A stretch of DNA of 18,037 nt from Chloroflexota bacterium (GTDB lineage Bacteria; Chloroflexota; Dehalococcoidia; Lucifugimonadales; VGZR01): positions 1 through 18,037 of the forward strand of contig JAQBWG010000013.1 in NCBI GenBank assembly GCA_027625225.1. The letters are read 5' to 3'. The notes below the pieces were generated by a model. It was not told the DNA's origin, ran no database searches, and saw nothing but the letters and a program-made list of their open reading frames with translations. A program made the position numbers and the translations under genes. Positions 1 to 6,341 of this stretch are shown piece by piece. Position 1 is the stretch's first letter, and each line of letters opens with the position of its first letter.

Positions 1-192
1 AGCTTTGCCTTCGCTTGGCGTTTCGACTTTGCTGGTGCCTTCGTCCTTGTCGGACACGCCCTTCTTGAAGTTCTTGAGGGACTTACCCAGGGCGCCGCCA
101 ATCTCCGGAAGTCGTCCGACGCCGAAGATGACCAGCACGATGACGAGAATGACGATGAGTTCTATTGCGCCGATGCCACCACGGAATGGCAT
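1..192 (-). CDS. tatA: Sec-independent protein translocase subunit TatA/E (3' end outside window)
   Basis: TatA-family pore-forming subunit of the twin-arginine translocase in the cytoplasmic membrane. The 64 visible residues show a short N-terminus, a hydrophobic helix at about residues 8-25 (IGAIELIVILVIVLVIFGVG), the family hinge FGVGRLPEIGGALG at about 23-36, then a basic amphipathic helix (KSLKNFKKG) and the start of an acidic, charged tail. This order is diagnostic for TatA/TatE. The FG hinge and the following LPE are the conserved core; TatB would have a longer helical part. The start at 192 is supported by GAGGAGG about 7 bases upstream. The stop lies beyond base 1, so total length is unknown, but usual TatA proteins are 60-90 residues. 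It follows lexA on the same strand after 97 bases and has its own promoter at 254-282, so it need not depend on SOS control. Confidence 0.93.
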   Translation of the reverse strand, partial: MPFRGGIGAIELIVILVIVLVIFGVGRLPEIGGALGKSLKNFKKGVSDKDEGTSKVETPSEGKA

Positions 193-253
193 GATGCCCT
201 CCTCACGCTCCGACTGGATTACCCAAACTTATGCGTTCGGAAGCGTTAAGGAC

Positions 254-282
254 ATGTTAGCGCGCCGCCGTAAAGCGGTCAA
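254..282 (-). promoter_or_regulatory. sigma70-type promoter of tatA
   Basis: On the minus strand TTGACC (277-282), a 17-base spacer and TAACAT (254-259) lie in the lexA-tatA gap. This fits a housekeeping promoter with optimal spacing. Transcription would start near base 247, about 55 bases before the tatA start codon. The call is by consensus only. Confidence 0.6.
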
Positions 283-291
283 TGGCAATCG

Positions 292-930
292 CTATACCGA
301 ACGGACGACTCCTACGACCTTGCCCTGCACGGAAACCTGGTCGGCACGAACGAAAATGGGATCCATGAGCGGGTTGGCCGGTTGCAGCCGGACCATGCCG
401 TTTTCGATAAAGAAGTGCTTGAGGGTTACCTCGTTGTTTTCATGCAGCCGTGCCGCCACCATTTCGCCGCCGCTTGCCCGTGAAGCAGGCTCCAGTAGCA
501 CAAGGTCGCCATCGGCGATGAGCGCGTCAATCATGGACGTGCCCTTTACCTTCAGGGCAAAGACATGTTCTTTGCCCTTGGTCAGGAATGGCGGGAGGTC
601 TACGGTTTCCATCTCACCGGAGTGCCAGGTGTCGGAGCCGGGTATGGGCAGGGGTTCGCCGGCGGCGATGTTACCCATGATGGGAACGCGGACGACATCC
701 CTACCGGGCCGGGATGAGCCGAGGAGTTCGATGCCGCGCGAGACGTCGGCGAAGCGGCGGAGGTAGCCACGGTTCTGGAGGATGCGGAGGTTGTAGTCCA
801 CGACCGACGTCGAACTGATGTTGCATCCGGCCTGTATGTCACGCACCGTGGGCGGGAACTGGTGCTCTTCCATGAATTCCCGCATGAATTCCAACATGCC
901 TTTTTGTCTGGGGGAAAGCTCTGCTTTCAT
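292..930 (-). CDS. lexA: LexA repressor (SOS regulator, S24 self-cleaving peptidase)
   Basis: Transcriptional repressor of the SOS response; RecA filaments stimulate its self-cleavage. The 212 residues are a normal full length. Residues 1-70 form the winged helix DNA-binding domain (SPRQKGMLEFMREF, then PPTVRDIQ). A linker follows, then the S24 peptidase domain. The Ala90-Gly91 cleavage site (NIAAGEPLP), catalytic Ser132 (GTSMIDA) and catalytic Lys171 (EVTLKHF) are all in place, so the protein should be active in repression and cleavage. The recognition helix region (SSTSVVDYNLRILQNRGYL) has the LexA layout. The ATG at 930 has GAGGAG 6 bases upstream. The gene is divergent from the 1168 operon, and its promoter region holds three copies of a GAAC-N4-GTGC motif that is probably its own operator. 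Confidence 0.97.
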   Translation of the reverse strand: MKAELSPRQKGMLEFMREFMEEHQFPPTVRDIQAGCNISSTSVVDYNLRILQNRGYLRRFADVSRGIELLGSSRPGRDVVRVPIMGNIAAGEPLPIPGSDTWHSGEMETVDLPPFLTKGKEHVFALKVKGTSMIDALIADGDLVLLEPASRASGGEMVAARLHENNEVTLKHFFIENGMVRLQPANPLMDPIFVRADQVSVQGKVVGVVRSV

Positions 931-1020
931 ATCGCGCTCCTCGGGTGCTGCCCTGCGAACACGGGGCTACGCGGGGCTTTCTTGTTCAGAAGGGCCTCGC
1001 ATAGCCAGTCCCAGCCTGGC

Positions 1021-1032
1021 GCACGTATGTTC
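1021..1032 (-). promoter_or_regulatory. putative LexA operator, copy 1
   Basis: The minus strand reads GAAC ATAC GTGC. It lies around the predicted transcription start of lexA, just downstream of the -10. The left half matches the GAAC half-site of Gram-positive-type SOS boxes (GAAC-N4-GTTC); the right half differs by one base. Two further copies with the same deviation lie at 1047 and 1071. Confidence 0.6.
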
Positions 1033-1040
1033 TGTAAAAG

Positions 1041-1070
1041 ACAGTAGCACTATAGTTCGGGACATGTCAA
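1041..1070 (-). promoter_or_regulatory. sigma70-type promoter of lexA
   Basis: The minus strand has TTGACA (1065-1070), an 18-base spacer and TACTGT (1041-1046). The -35 is a perfect consensus and the -10 is weak. The predicted start is near 1034, giving a leader of about 100 bases before lexA. One GAAC-N4-GTGC box abuts the -35, a second fills the spacer and a third covers the start region, the arrangement expected for repression by promoter occlusion. Confidence 0.55.
1047..1058 (-). promoter_or_regulatory. putative LexA operator, copy 2
   Basis: The minus strand reads GAAC TATA GTGC, preceded by C (CGAAC as in the classical box). It lies inside the spacer between the -35 and -10 of the lexA promoter, 26 bases from copy 1. 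Confidence 0.62.
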
Positions 1071-1082
1071 GCACTTTTGTTC
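1071..1082 (-). promoter_or_regulatory. putative LexA operator, copy 3
   Basis: The minus strand reads GAAC AAAA GTGC and is directly followed by the TTGACA -35 of lexA. It is 24 bases from copy 2, has the same orientation and the same GTGC right half. It also lies 27 bases upstream of the -35 of the divergent operon. Confidence 0.6.
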
Positions 1083-1109
1083 CCATTTTTAAAAATTCAC
1101 CCTTTATTG

Positions 1110-1138
1110 TTGACAACCCGAGATGCCGTAGATAGTGT
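1110..1138 (+). promoter_or_regulatory. sigma70-type promoter of the oxidoreductase/SDR operon
   Basis: TTGACA (1110-1115), a 17-base spacer and TAGTGT (1133-1138) precede the first gene of the operon. The predicted start is near 1145, giving a short leader of about 23 bases that contains the GGGGAGGAG ribosome binding site. The -35 is perfect and the -10 moderate. Confidence 0.6.
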
Positions 1139-1167
1139 GAGGCTCGATTCGGAACGGGGAGGAGCAC

Positions 1168-2133
1168 GTGCCAAAATTCGGCGTAACCATACCCACACGA
1201 GGCCCGCTGGCTACCAGAGCGGGCATCACGACGATAGCCAAGAAGGCGGAGGAATTAGGATTCGATATCCTTTCAGTGTCCGACCACATCGTCATCCCCA
1301 AGGGAATCGCCTCGGCTTATCCTTATTCCCCTACAGGTGAATATCCGGGTGATGCGGACGAAATTGACCAGTGCATGGAACAGCTCACGCTCATCACCTA
1401 TCTGGCGGGCATCGTATCCAAGCCTAAACTTCTTTCGTCGGTAATGGTCGTTCCGCACCGCGCCCCGGTGCATACGGCCAAGATTCTGTCCACGATAGAC
1501 GTGCTCTCCGGCGGCCGTCTGCTGCTCGGTGTTGGCGCTGGCTGGATGCGCGAGGAGTTCGAGGCAGTGGGCACGCCGCCGTACGACCGTCGCGGCGCGG
1601 TGACGGACGAGTATCTCAAAGCGTTCAAAGAGCTGTGGACGAATCCCAATCCGAGCTTCGAGGGAGAGTTCGTAAAGTTCTCCAACATAGCTTTCGAGCC
1701 CAAGCCGGTACAGAAGCCGTATCCGCCCATCTGGACAGGCGGCGAGAGCCCGCCCGCGTTGCGCAGAGCCGGGCGGTTTGCAGATGTATGGTTCCCTATC
1801 GGCAGCAATCCCAAGTTTCCGGTGGATACACCGCAGCGACTCAAAGATTCGATGGCGACGATTCGCCGCCACGCCGAGGAGGCAGGACGGGACCCGAAGT
1901 CGGTGGGCGTGGCGTACGCGACGGGGTGGTACAACGATCGCAAGGAACTGAAGGATGATGGGGGCAACCGGCGGATGTTCACAGGCTCTCCCAAGCAGGT
2001 CGCGAACGATATCCAGGCTTTCGCAAGCGAGGGCGTGAAGTCGTTCCTGGTCGCGCTTCAGGGCAAGCGACTCAACGAGCTTCTGGATAGTATGGAGCGG
2101 TTCGCCAACGACGTGCGGCCGCTGACGGAGTAA
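1168..2133 (+). CDS. LLM-class flavin/F420-dependent oxidoreductase (luciferase-like fold)
   Basis: Luciferase-like TIM-barrel oxidoreductase of 321 residues. Members use F420 or reduced FMN to oxidise or monooxygenate organic substrates; which cofactor applies here cannot be read from the sequence. Family signs are the N-terminal strand KFGVTIPTRG, the AEELGFDILSVSDH segment (27-40), LSGGRLLLGVGAGW (113-126) and the signature PVQKPYPPIWTGGESPPAL (180-198). Length and layout are typical of the TIGR03619-like F420 subfamily (an assignment from memory). The start is GTG at 1168, with GGAGG 5 bases upstream; no better ATG exists nearby. It is the first gene of an eight-gene operon, 4 bases before the medium-chain reductase, so it probably catalyses an early oxidation step whose product is handled by the following dehydrogenases. 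Confidence 0.9.
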   Translation: MPKFGVTIPTRGPLATRAGITTIAKKAEELGFDILSVSDHIVIPKGIASAYPYSPTGEYPGDADEIDQCMEQLTLITYLAGIVSKPKLLSSVMVVPHRAPVHTAKILSTIDVLSGGRLLLGVGAGWMREEFEAVGTPPYDRRGAVTDEYLKAFKELWTNPNPSFEGEFVKFSNIAFEPKPVQKPYPPIWTGGESPPALRRAGRFADVWFPIGSNPKFPVDTPQRLKDSMATIRRHAEEAGRDPKSVGVAYATGWYNDRKELKDDGGNRRMFTGSPKQVANDIQAFASEGVKSFLVALQGKRLNELLDSMERFANDVRPLTE

Positions 2134-2137
2134 CGCA

Positions 2138-3178
2138 GTGAAAGCAGTTTATTTCACCGAACACGGCGGGCCGGAGGTGCTGACGTACGGCGATGTGCCG
2201 GAGCCGGAAATAGGGTCGACCGAGATAAAAGTGCGCGTGCGGGCATGCGCGCTGAACAGGCTTGACCTGTTCACCCGTGCCGGTGCACGGGGCACCCGTA
2301 TGGACTTAAGCGGCCCGCACATTCTGGGCGGCGACATCGCGGGCGATGTGGCCGAGGTGGGCAGTGGCGTGACGCAACTCAAAGTCGGCGACCGGGTGGT
2401 GGTGAACGCGCGGCTGACCTGCGGCCAGTGCGATGCGTGCGTACGGGGCGAGACGGAGCTGTGTGTGCGTCCGGGAATGATTGGCTCGACGACCAGCGGG
2501 GGCTACGCGGAGTACGCCAAGGCGCCCGCGGCGAACGCGGCCAAGCTGCCCGATTCACTTTCATACGTGCAGGCGGCGTCGCTGCCTACGGTTTTCCTGC
2601 CCTGTTGGACGATTTTCATGCGAAGAGCGATGCTCAAGCCGTGGGAGACGGTGCTGATCGTGTCGGCGTCGAGCGGTGTGGGCACGGCGGCGATACAGGT
2701 GGCGAAGAACGTCATCGGCGCGACGGTCATCACCACTACCAGCTCGGACGAAAAGGCGAAGCAGGCAAAAGAACTGGGTGCCGACCACGTCATCAACTAC
2801 AAGACCGAGGATGTCGCCGGGCGCATCAAGGAGCTGACCGGAAAGCGCGGTGTGAATGTGGTGCTCGACCACGTCGGCGCGGACTCGTGGGCGTATGCGA
2901 TGCCGTCGCTGGCGGTCGGCGGACGCTACGGCATCTGCGGGGTGACCAGCGGCTACAAGGTCGAGCTGCAGATGGGTTTGATGTTCCTGAAGCACCAGAC
3001 GGTGTTCGGGGTTTTCATGGGGCGCAACGGCGATTTGCGGAACATCGTGGAGATGGCCGGTCGGGGTGTCGTCAAGGGGGTTGTCCACGCGACGTACCCG
3101 CTGAAAGACGCGCGAAAGGCGCACGAAGATATGGATAAGCTGGGCTTCTTCGGCAAGCTGGTGCTGGAAGTACCGTGA
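2138..3178 (+). CDS. medium-chain dehydrogenase/reductase, quinone-reductase-like, with structural zinc site only
   Basis: NAD(P)-dependent MDR of 346 residues. The GroES-like catalytic domain is about 1-135 and the Rossmann domain about 145-290, with the nucleotide motif SASSGVGTAAIQVAK at 176-190. A four-cysteine structural zinc loop is intact (Cys95, Cys98, Cys101, Cys109 in CGQCDAC...C). The catalytic zinc ligands of alcohol dehydrogenases are not: the first ligand position reads ALNRLDL as in quinone oxidoreductases, and the GHE motif is GGD (64-66). It is therefore better read as a zinc-independent reductase or dehydrogenase of the QOR/enoyl-reductase side of the family than as a classical alcohol dehydrogenase. 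The start is GTG at 2138 with GGAG upstream, 4 bases after the previous stop. Its stop TGA shares a base with the ATG of the next gene, so translation is probably coupled. Confidence 0.88.
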   Translation: MKAVYFTEHGGPEVLTYGDVPEPEIGSTEIKVRVRACALNRLDLFTRAGARGTRMDLSGPHILGGDIAGDVAEVGSGVTQLKVGDRVVVNARLTCGQCDACVRGETELCVRPGMIGSTTSGGYAEYAKAPAANAAKLPDSLSYVQAASLPTVFLPCWTIFMRRAMLKPWETVLIVSASSGVGTAAIQVAKNVIGATVITTTSSDEKAKQAKELGADHVINYKTEDVAGRIKELTGKRGVNVVLDHVGADSWAYAMPSLAVGGRYGICGVTSGYKVELQMGLMFLKHQTVFGVFMGRNGDLRNIVEMAGRGVVKGVVHATYPLKDARKAHEDMDKLGFFGKLVLEVP

Positions 3179-3942
3179 TGGCTGGGCGTTTACAAAACAA
3201 GGTTGCGCTGGTAACCGGCGGCGGGTCGGGTATCGGGCGCGCGACGGCCCTAGCGATGGCACACGAGGGCGCGAAGGTGGTGGTTGCCGACATGTCGGTG
3301 GAGGGTGGCGAGGAGACGGTGCAGCTTGTTGCGGAACAAAGGGGTGTGGCGAAGTTCGTGCGCGCGGATGTGACGAGCGAGGAGGCAATCAAGGGAATGG
3401 TGCAGGAAACGGTCGCGGCGTTCGGGCGACTGGACTGCGCCTTCAACAACGCGGGTATGGGTGGTGCAGGCAAGCGCACACACGAGCACACCGAGGCCGA
3501 TTGGGACCGGACGATGGCGCTGAATCTCACCGGAGTATGGCTGTGTATGAAGTACGAGATAGCGCAGATGCTCAAACAATGCGGCGGAGCCATAGTGAAT
3601 ACGTCGTCCATACGCGGCGTGGTCGGCTTGGACAGTGGCCTGTCGGCATACGTAGCCAGCAAGCACGCGGTGTTGGGTCTGACTAAATCCGCTGCATTGG
3701 AATATGCTAACCACAACATTCGCATCAACGCGGTGTGCCCAGGTGTCATCGAAACGCCGATGGTGACCAAGGCTCTGGTGGCGATCGACGGTTATGCTGA
3801 GCGGGTGCAGATTATGCAGCCAGTAGGCAGGCTTGGCCAGCCCGAAGAGATAGCTAAACCGGTGGTGTGGTTGTGTTCGGACGCGTCGTCGTACGTGACC
3901 GGCACGGGACTCATAGCTGACGGAGCGTGGACAGCACAATGA
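3178..3942 (+). CDS. SDR family NAD-type dehydrogenase, array member 1
   Basis: Classical short-chain dehydrogenase of 254 residues. TGGGSGIG (13-20) binds the dinucleotide, and Asp38 at the end of the second strand points to NAD(H). NNAG is at 90-93, with catalytic Ser144, Tyr158 and Lys162 (AYVASK), one residue further apart than in the sister genes. It shares the signature WLCMKYEI with the next five genes. The start is placed at the ATG at 3178, which overlaps the preceding TGA by one base (TGATG); a GTG one codon earlier would lie inside that gene. The stop overlaps the next start as ATGA. The closest general family is 'glucose 1-dehydrogenase / 3-oxoacyl-ACP reductase-like' SDRs, but substrate cannot be assigned; the operon suggests oxidation of a hydroxyl group on a catabolic intermediate. 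Confidence 0.92.
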   Translation: MAGRLQNKVALVTGGGSGIGRATALAMAHEGAKVVVADMSVEGGEETVQLVAEQRGVAKFVRADVTSEEAIKGMVQETVAAFGRLDCAFNNAGMGGAGKRTHEHTEADWDRTMALNLTGVWLCMKYEIAQMLKQCGGAIVNTSSIRGVVGLDSGLSAYVASKHAVLGLTKSAALEYANHNIRINAVCPGVIETPMVTKALVAIDGYAERVQIMQPVGRLGQPEEIAKPVVWLCSDASSYVTGTGLIADGAWTAQ

Positions 3943-4700
3943 CCAAGAGCTTAGAAGGCAAGATAGCGCTGGTGACCGGAGCGGGGTCCGGCATCGGCCA
4001 GACCACGGCGCTCACGTTCGCCCGCGAGGGCGCGAAAGTCGTCGCGGCGGACATCAACCTGCCGGACGCCGAGCAGACGGCGCACTCCATCGAGAGTGCG
4101 GGCGGCGCAGCCATCGCGGTGAAGGTGGACGTGAGCAAGTCGGCGGACGTGGAGGCGATGGTGAAGGCGGTGGTGAACGAGTACGGACGGCTGGACTGCG
4201 CGTTCAACAACGCCGGAATCGGCAGTCGGGGTCAGTCCACCATCGACTATAGCGAAGAAGACTTCGACCGCACCATTTCCATCAACCTCAAGGGTGTGTG
4301 GCTGTGCATGAAGTACGAGATACCGCAGATGCTCAAACAAGGCAGCGGCGCCATCGTGAACACTGCTTCCATCATGGGAGTGGTGGGCATCGACAACTCG
4401 TCCGCTTACGTGGCTGCCAAGCACGGGGTGGTGGGGCTGACCAAGACGGCGGCGCTGGAGTTCGCGCGCAAGGGCATCCGGGTGAACGCCGTGTGCCCCG
4501 GTGTCATCGAGACGCCGATGGTACTGCGCTACACCGACGAACATCCGGAAGTCAAAGAGAAGTATATAAGCAGAACCCCGCTGGGTCGGCTGGGTAACCC
4601 CCAGGAAGTGGCCGAAACGGTGGTATGGTTGTGCAGCGAAGACGCATCATTCATCCACGGCCACCCCATGGTGGTGGACGGGGCCTGGACGGCACAATAA
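3939..4700 (+). CDS. SDR family NAD-type dehydrogenase, array member 2
   Basis: Classical SDR of 253 residues: TGAGSGIG (13-20), Asp38 (NAD preference), NNAG (90-93), Ser144, Tyr157 and Lys161 (AYVAAK). The start ATG at 3939 overlaps the stop of member 1 in an ATGA junction. A GTG four codons upstream is in frame, but the overlap and homologous N-termini favour 3939. It is closest to member 3: both share the GAK(V/I)VAADIN strand and an FDRTI.INLKGVWL core. The C-terminal half carries VDGAWTAQ, nearly the same as member 1. Function beyond NAD-linked alcohol or carbonyl oxidoreduction is not determinable. Confidence 0.92.
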   Translation: MTKSLEGKIALVTGAGSGIGQTTALTFAREGAKVVAADINLPDAEQTAHSIESAGGAAIAVKVDVSKSADVEAMVKAVVNEYGRLDCAFNNAGIGSRGQSTIDYSEEDFDRTISINLKGVWLCMKYEIPQMLKQGSGAIVNTASIMGVVGIDNSSAYVAAKHGVVGLTKTAALEFARKGIRVNAVCPGVIETPMVLRYTDEHPEVKEKYISRTPLGRLGNPQEVAETVVWLCSEDASFIHGHPMVVDGAWTAQ

Positions 4701-4734
4701 TAACGACAACAGAGTAACTCAGGAGGAATCGGAC

Positions 4735-5496
4735 ATGGCAGGACAACTCGAAGGGAAGATAGCACTCATCACCGGCGCGGGTTCCGGTTTCGGACGGGCT
4801 ACGTCGCAGGTGTTCAACCGCGAGGGTGCCAAGATTGTGGCGGCGGACATCAACCTACAGACCGCCGAAGAGACGGCCCACATGGTTGAGGACGCCGGCG
4901 GCGACGCTATCGCCATCAAGGTTGATGTGGCCAAGGCGAAGGATGTCGAAGCGGCGGTCAAGGCTGCGGTGGACAAGTACGGTCGTCTCGATATCGCCTA
5001 CAACAATGCGGGCGTCGGCGGTGTGGGCAAGACCACCGACGAGCATACTGAAGAGGATTTCGACCGCACCATCGCTATCAACCTCAAGGGTGTCTGGTTG
5101 GGCATGAAGTACGAAATACCCCAGATGCTCAAGCAGGGCGGCGGCTGTATCGTAAACACAGCCTCAGTTGTTGGCCTGGTGGCCATGCAGGGCCTGACGG
5201 CCTATGTGGCCAGCAAACATGCAGTTATGGGAATGACCAAGACGGCGGCGCTGGAGTACGCCCGTAAGGGTATCCGTGTCAACGCGGTCTGCCCCGGCAT
5301 CTTCGAGACGCCGCTGAACCAGAAGTATTGGGACGAGTTCCCCGGCAGCAAGGAAGACATGGTGAAGACGGTTCCCATGGGCCGTTACGGCCAGCCGGAA
5401 GAGGTCGCCGAAACGGTGCTCTTCCTGTGCTCGGACGCCGCGTCGTTCATCCACGGCCACGGCATGGTGGTGGACGGCACCTTCACCGCGCAGTAG
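4735..5496 (+). CDS. SDR family NAD-type dehydrogenase, array member 3
   Basis: Classical SDR of 253 residues: TGAGSGFG (13-20; the usual Ile of GIG is Phe), Asp38 (NAD type), NNAG (90-93), Ser144, Tyr157 and Lys161 (AYVASK). It has the best ribosome binding site of the array, AGGAGG about 9 bases before the ATG, after a 34-base gap, so it may be translated independently. It lacks the Cys of the shared WLCMKYE signature (WLGMKYE). The stop codon TAG overlaps the first base of a palindromic repeat (5496-5515). A 64-base gap, the widest in the operon, follows. Confidence 0.92.
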   Translation: MAGQLEGKIALITGAGSGFGRATSQVFNREGAKIVAADINLQTAEETAHMVEDAGGDAIAIKVDVAKAKDVEAAVKAAVDKYGRLDIAYNNAGVGGVGKTTDEHTEEDFDRTIAINLKGVWLGMKYEIPQMLKQGGGCIVNTASVVGLVAMQGLTAYVASKHAVMGMTKTAALEYARKGIRVNAVCPGIFETPLNQKYWDEFPGSKEDMVKTVPMGRYGQPEEVAETVLFLCSDAASFIHGHGMVVDGTFTAQ

Positions 5497-5515
5497 CAGG
5501 GTTCACCCTGCACCC
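5496..5515. repeat. palindromic repeat, short copy (second hairpin only)
   Basis: The 20 bases GCAGGGTTCACCCTGCACCC contain the inverted repeat GCAGGGT-tc-ACCCTGC. The same 20 bases occur at 16648-16667 in another intergenic region. This copy starts on the last base of the stop codon of SDR member 3. In an mRNA it could form a hairpin that damps read-through or protects the upstream message; there is no U-run, so it is not a standard terminator. Confidence 0.7.
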
Positions 5516-5560
5516 AATGCCTACGACGGCAATTCTCGGAGTGTGCTGGTTTAGATAAAC

Positions 5561-6322
5561 ATGGGTGGACGTTTACAGAACAAAGTTGCCCTGGTGACGG
5601 GCGGCAACATGGGCATCGGCCAGGCCGTTGCCGAGCTCATGGCCCGTGAGGGCGCGAAAGTCGTCATATCCGCACGTGGCGAAGACCTTGGCCGAAAGGT
5701 CGTCGAGGGCATCCGCAAGTCCGGCGGTGAAGCAGTCTTCGTCAAATGTGACGTCACTCAGCCCGATCAGGTTGAAGCACTCATCGCCTCCACCGTAAGC
5801 ACCTATGGCCGCTTGGATTGTGCCATCAACAACGCGGGTTACGAGGGCAAGCGGCATCGTCTCGCCGACCTGCCCGAGGACGTGTGGGACGGGGTCATGG
5901 ACGTGAACCTCACCGGCGTGTGGCTGTGCATGAAGTACGAAATACCCCAAATGCTCAAACAGGGCGGCGGTATCATCGTGAACATGTCGTCCACCAGCGG
6001 TCTTGTCGGCCCGCCCACCTTCGGTGCGTACGGCACCAGCAAGTGGGCGCTCAACGGCCTCACACAGTCGGCGGCGCTGGAGTACGCTGACAAAGGTATT
6101 CGTATCAACGCTCTGTGTCCGGCGGGGACGACTACCGCCATGCTCGACCGTATCATGAGCACCAGTCCGATAGAACGGGCTGCGGTCAATGAGCGGCGTC
6201 CCATCGGACGCGAAGCCACCCTCGATGAGATGGCTGAGCCGACCGTCTGGCTATGCACCGACGCGGCGTCCTACGTCAACGGACACATTATGCCGGTCGA
6301 CGGCGCTCAGACGGTGGCGTGA
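5561..6322 (+). CDS. SDR family NADP-type dehydrogenase, array member 4
   Basis: Classical SDR of 253 residues: TGGNMGIG (13-20), then SARGED after the second strand (Arg39 instead of Asp38), which favours NADP(H). NNAG (90-93), Ser144, Tyr157 and Lys161 (AYGTSK) are present. The usual CPG motif after the active site reads CPA (LCPAGTTTAML). It is very close to member 5, including 41 identical bases (5675-5715 against 6456-6496), so the pair arose by recent duplication or conversion. No Shine-Dalgarno sequence lies at normal distance before the ATG (TTTAGATAAAC); the nearest GGAG is more than 20 bases away. Translation may rely on coupling or a leaderless message, or the true start may lie elsewhere, though homology supports this ATG. 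Confidence 0.9.
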   Translation: MGGRLQNKVALVTGGNMGIGQAVAELMAREGAKVVISARGEDLGRKVVEGIRKSGGEAVFVKCDVTQPDQVEALIASTVSTYGRLDCAINNAGYEGKRHRLADLPEDVWDGVMDVNLTGVWLCMKYEIPQMLKQGGGIIVNMSSTSGLVGPPTFGAYGTSKWALNGLTQSAALEYADKGIRINALCPAGTTTAMLDRIMSTSPIERAAVNERRPIGREATLDEMAEPTVWLCTDAASYVNGHIMPVDGAQTVA

Positions 6323-6341
6323 ATATGCAAAGGAAATGTGA

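Noticed and set aside
5..766. Plus-strand open frame opposite tatA and lexA
   Set aside because: Rich in Ser, Arg, Met and Pro with no motif; both antisense genes are firmly identified.
1032..1044. CTGT-N5-ACAG near the lexA promoter as an E. coli-type SOS box
   Set aside because: The E. coli box needs eight bases between the half-sites, and this has five. The GAAC-N4-GTGC repeats explain the region better.
2561..3388. Minus-strand open frame opposite the MDR gene and the start of the SDR array
   Set aside because: Antisense shadow with a Pro/Arg/His-rich composition, no ribosome binding site and no family motif.
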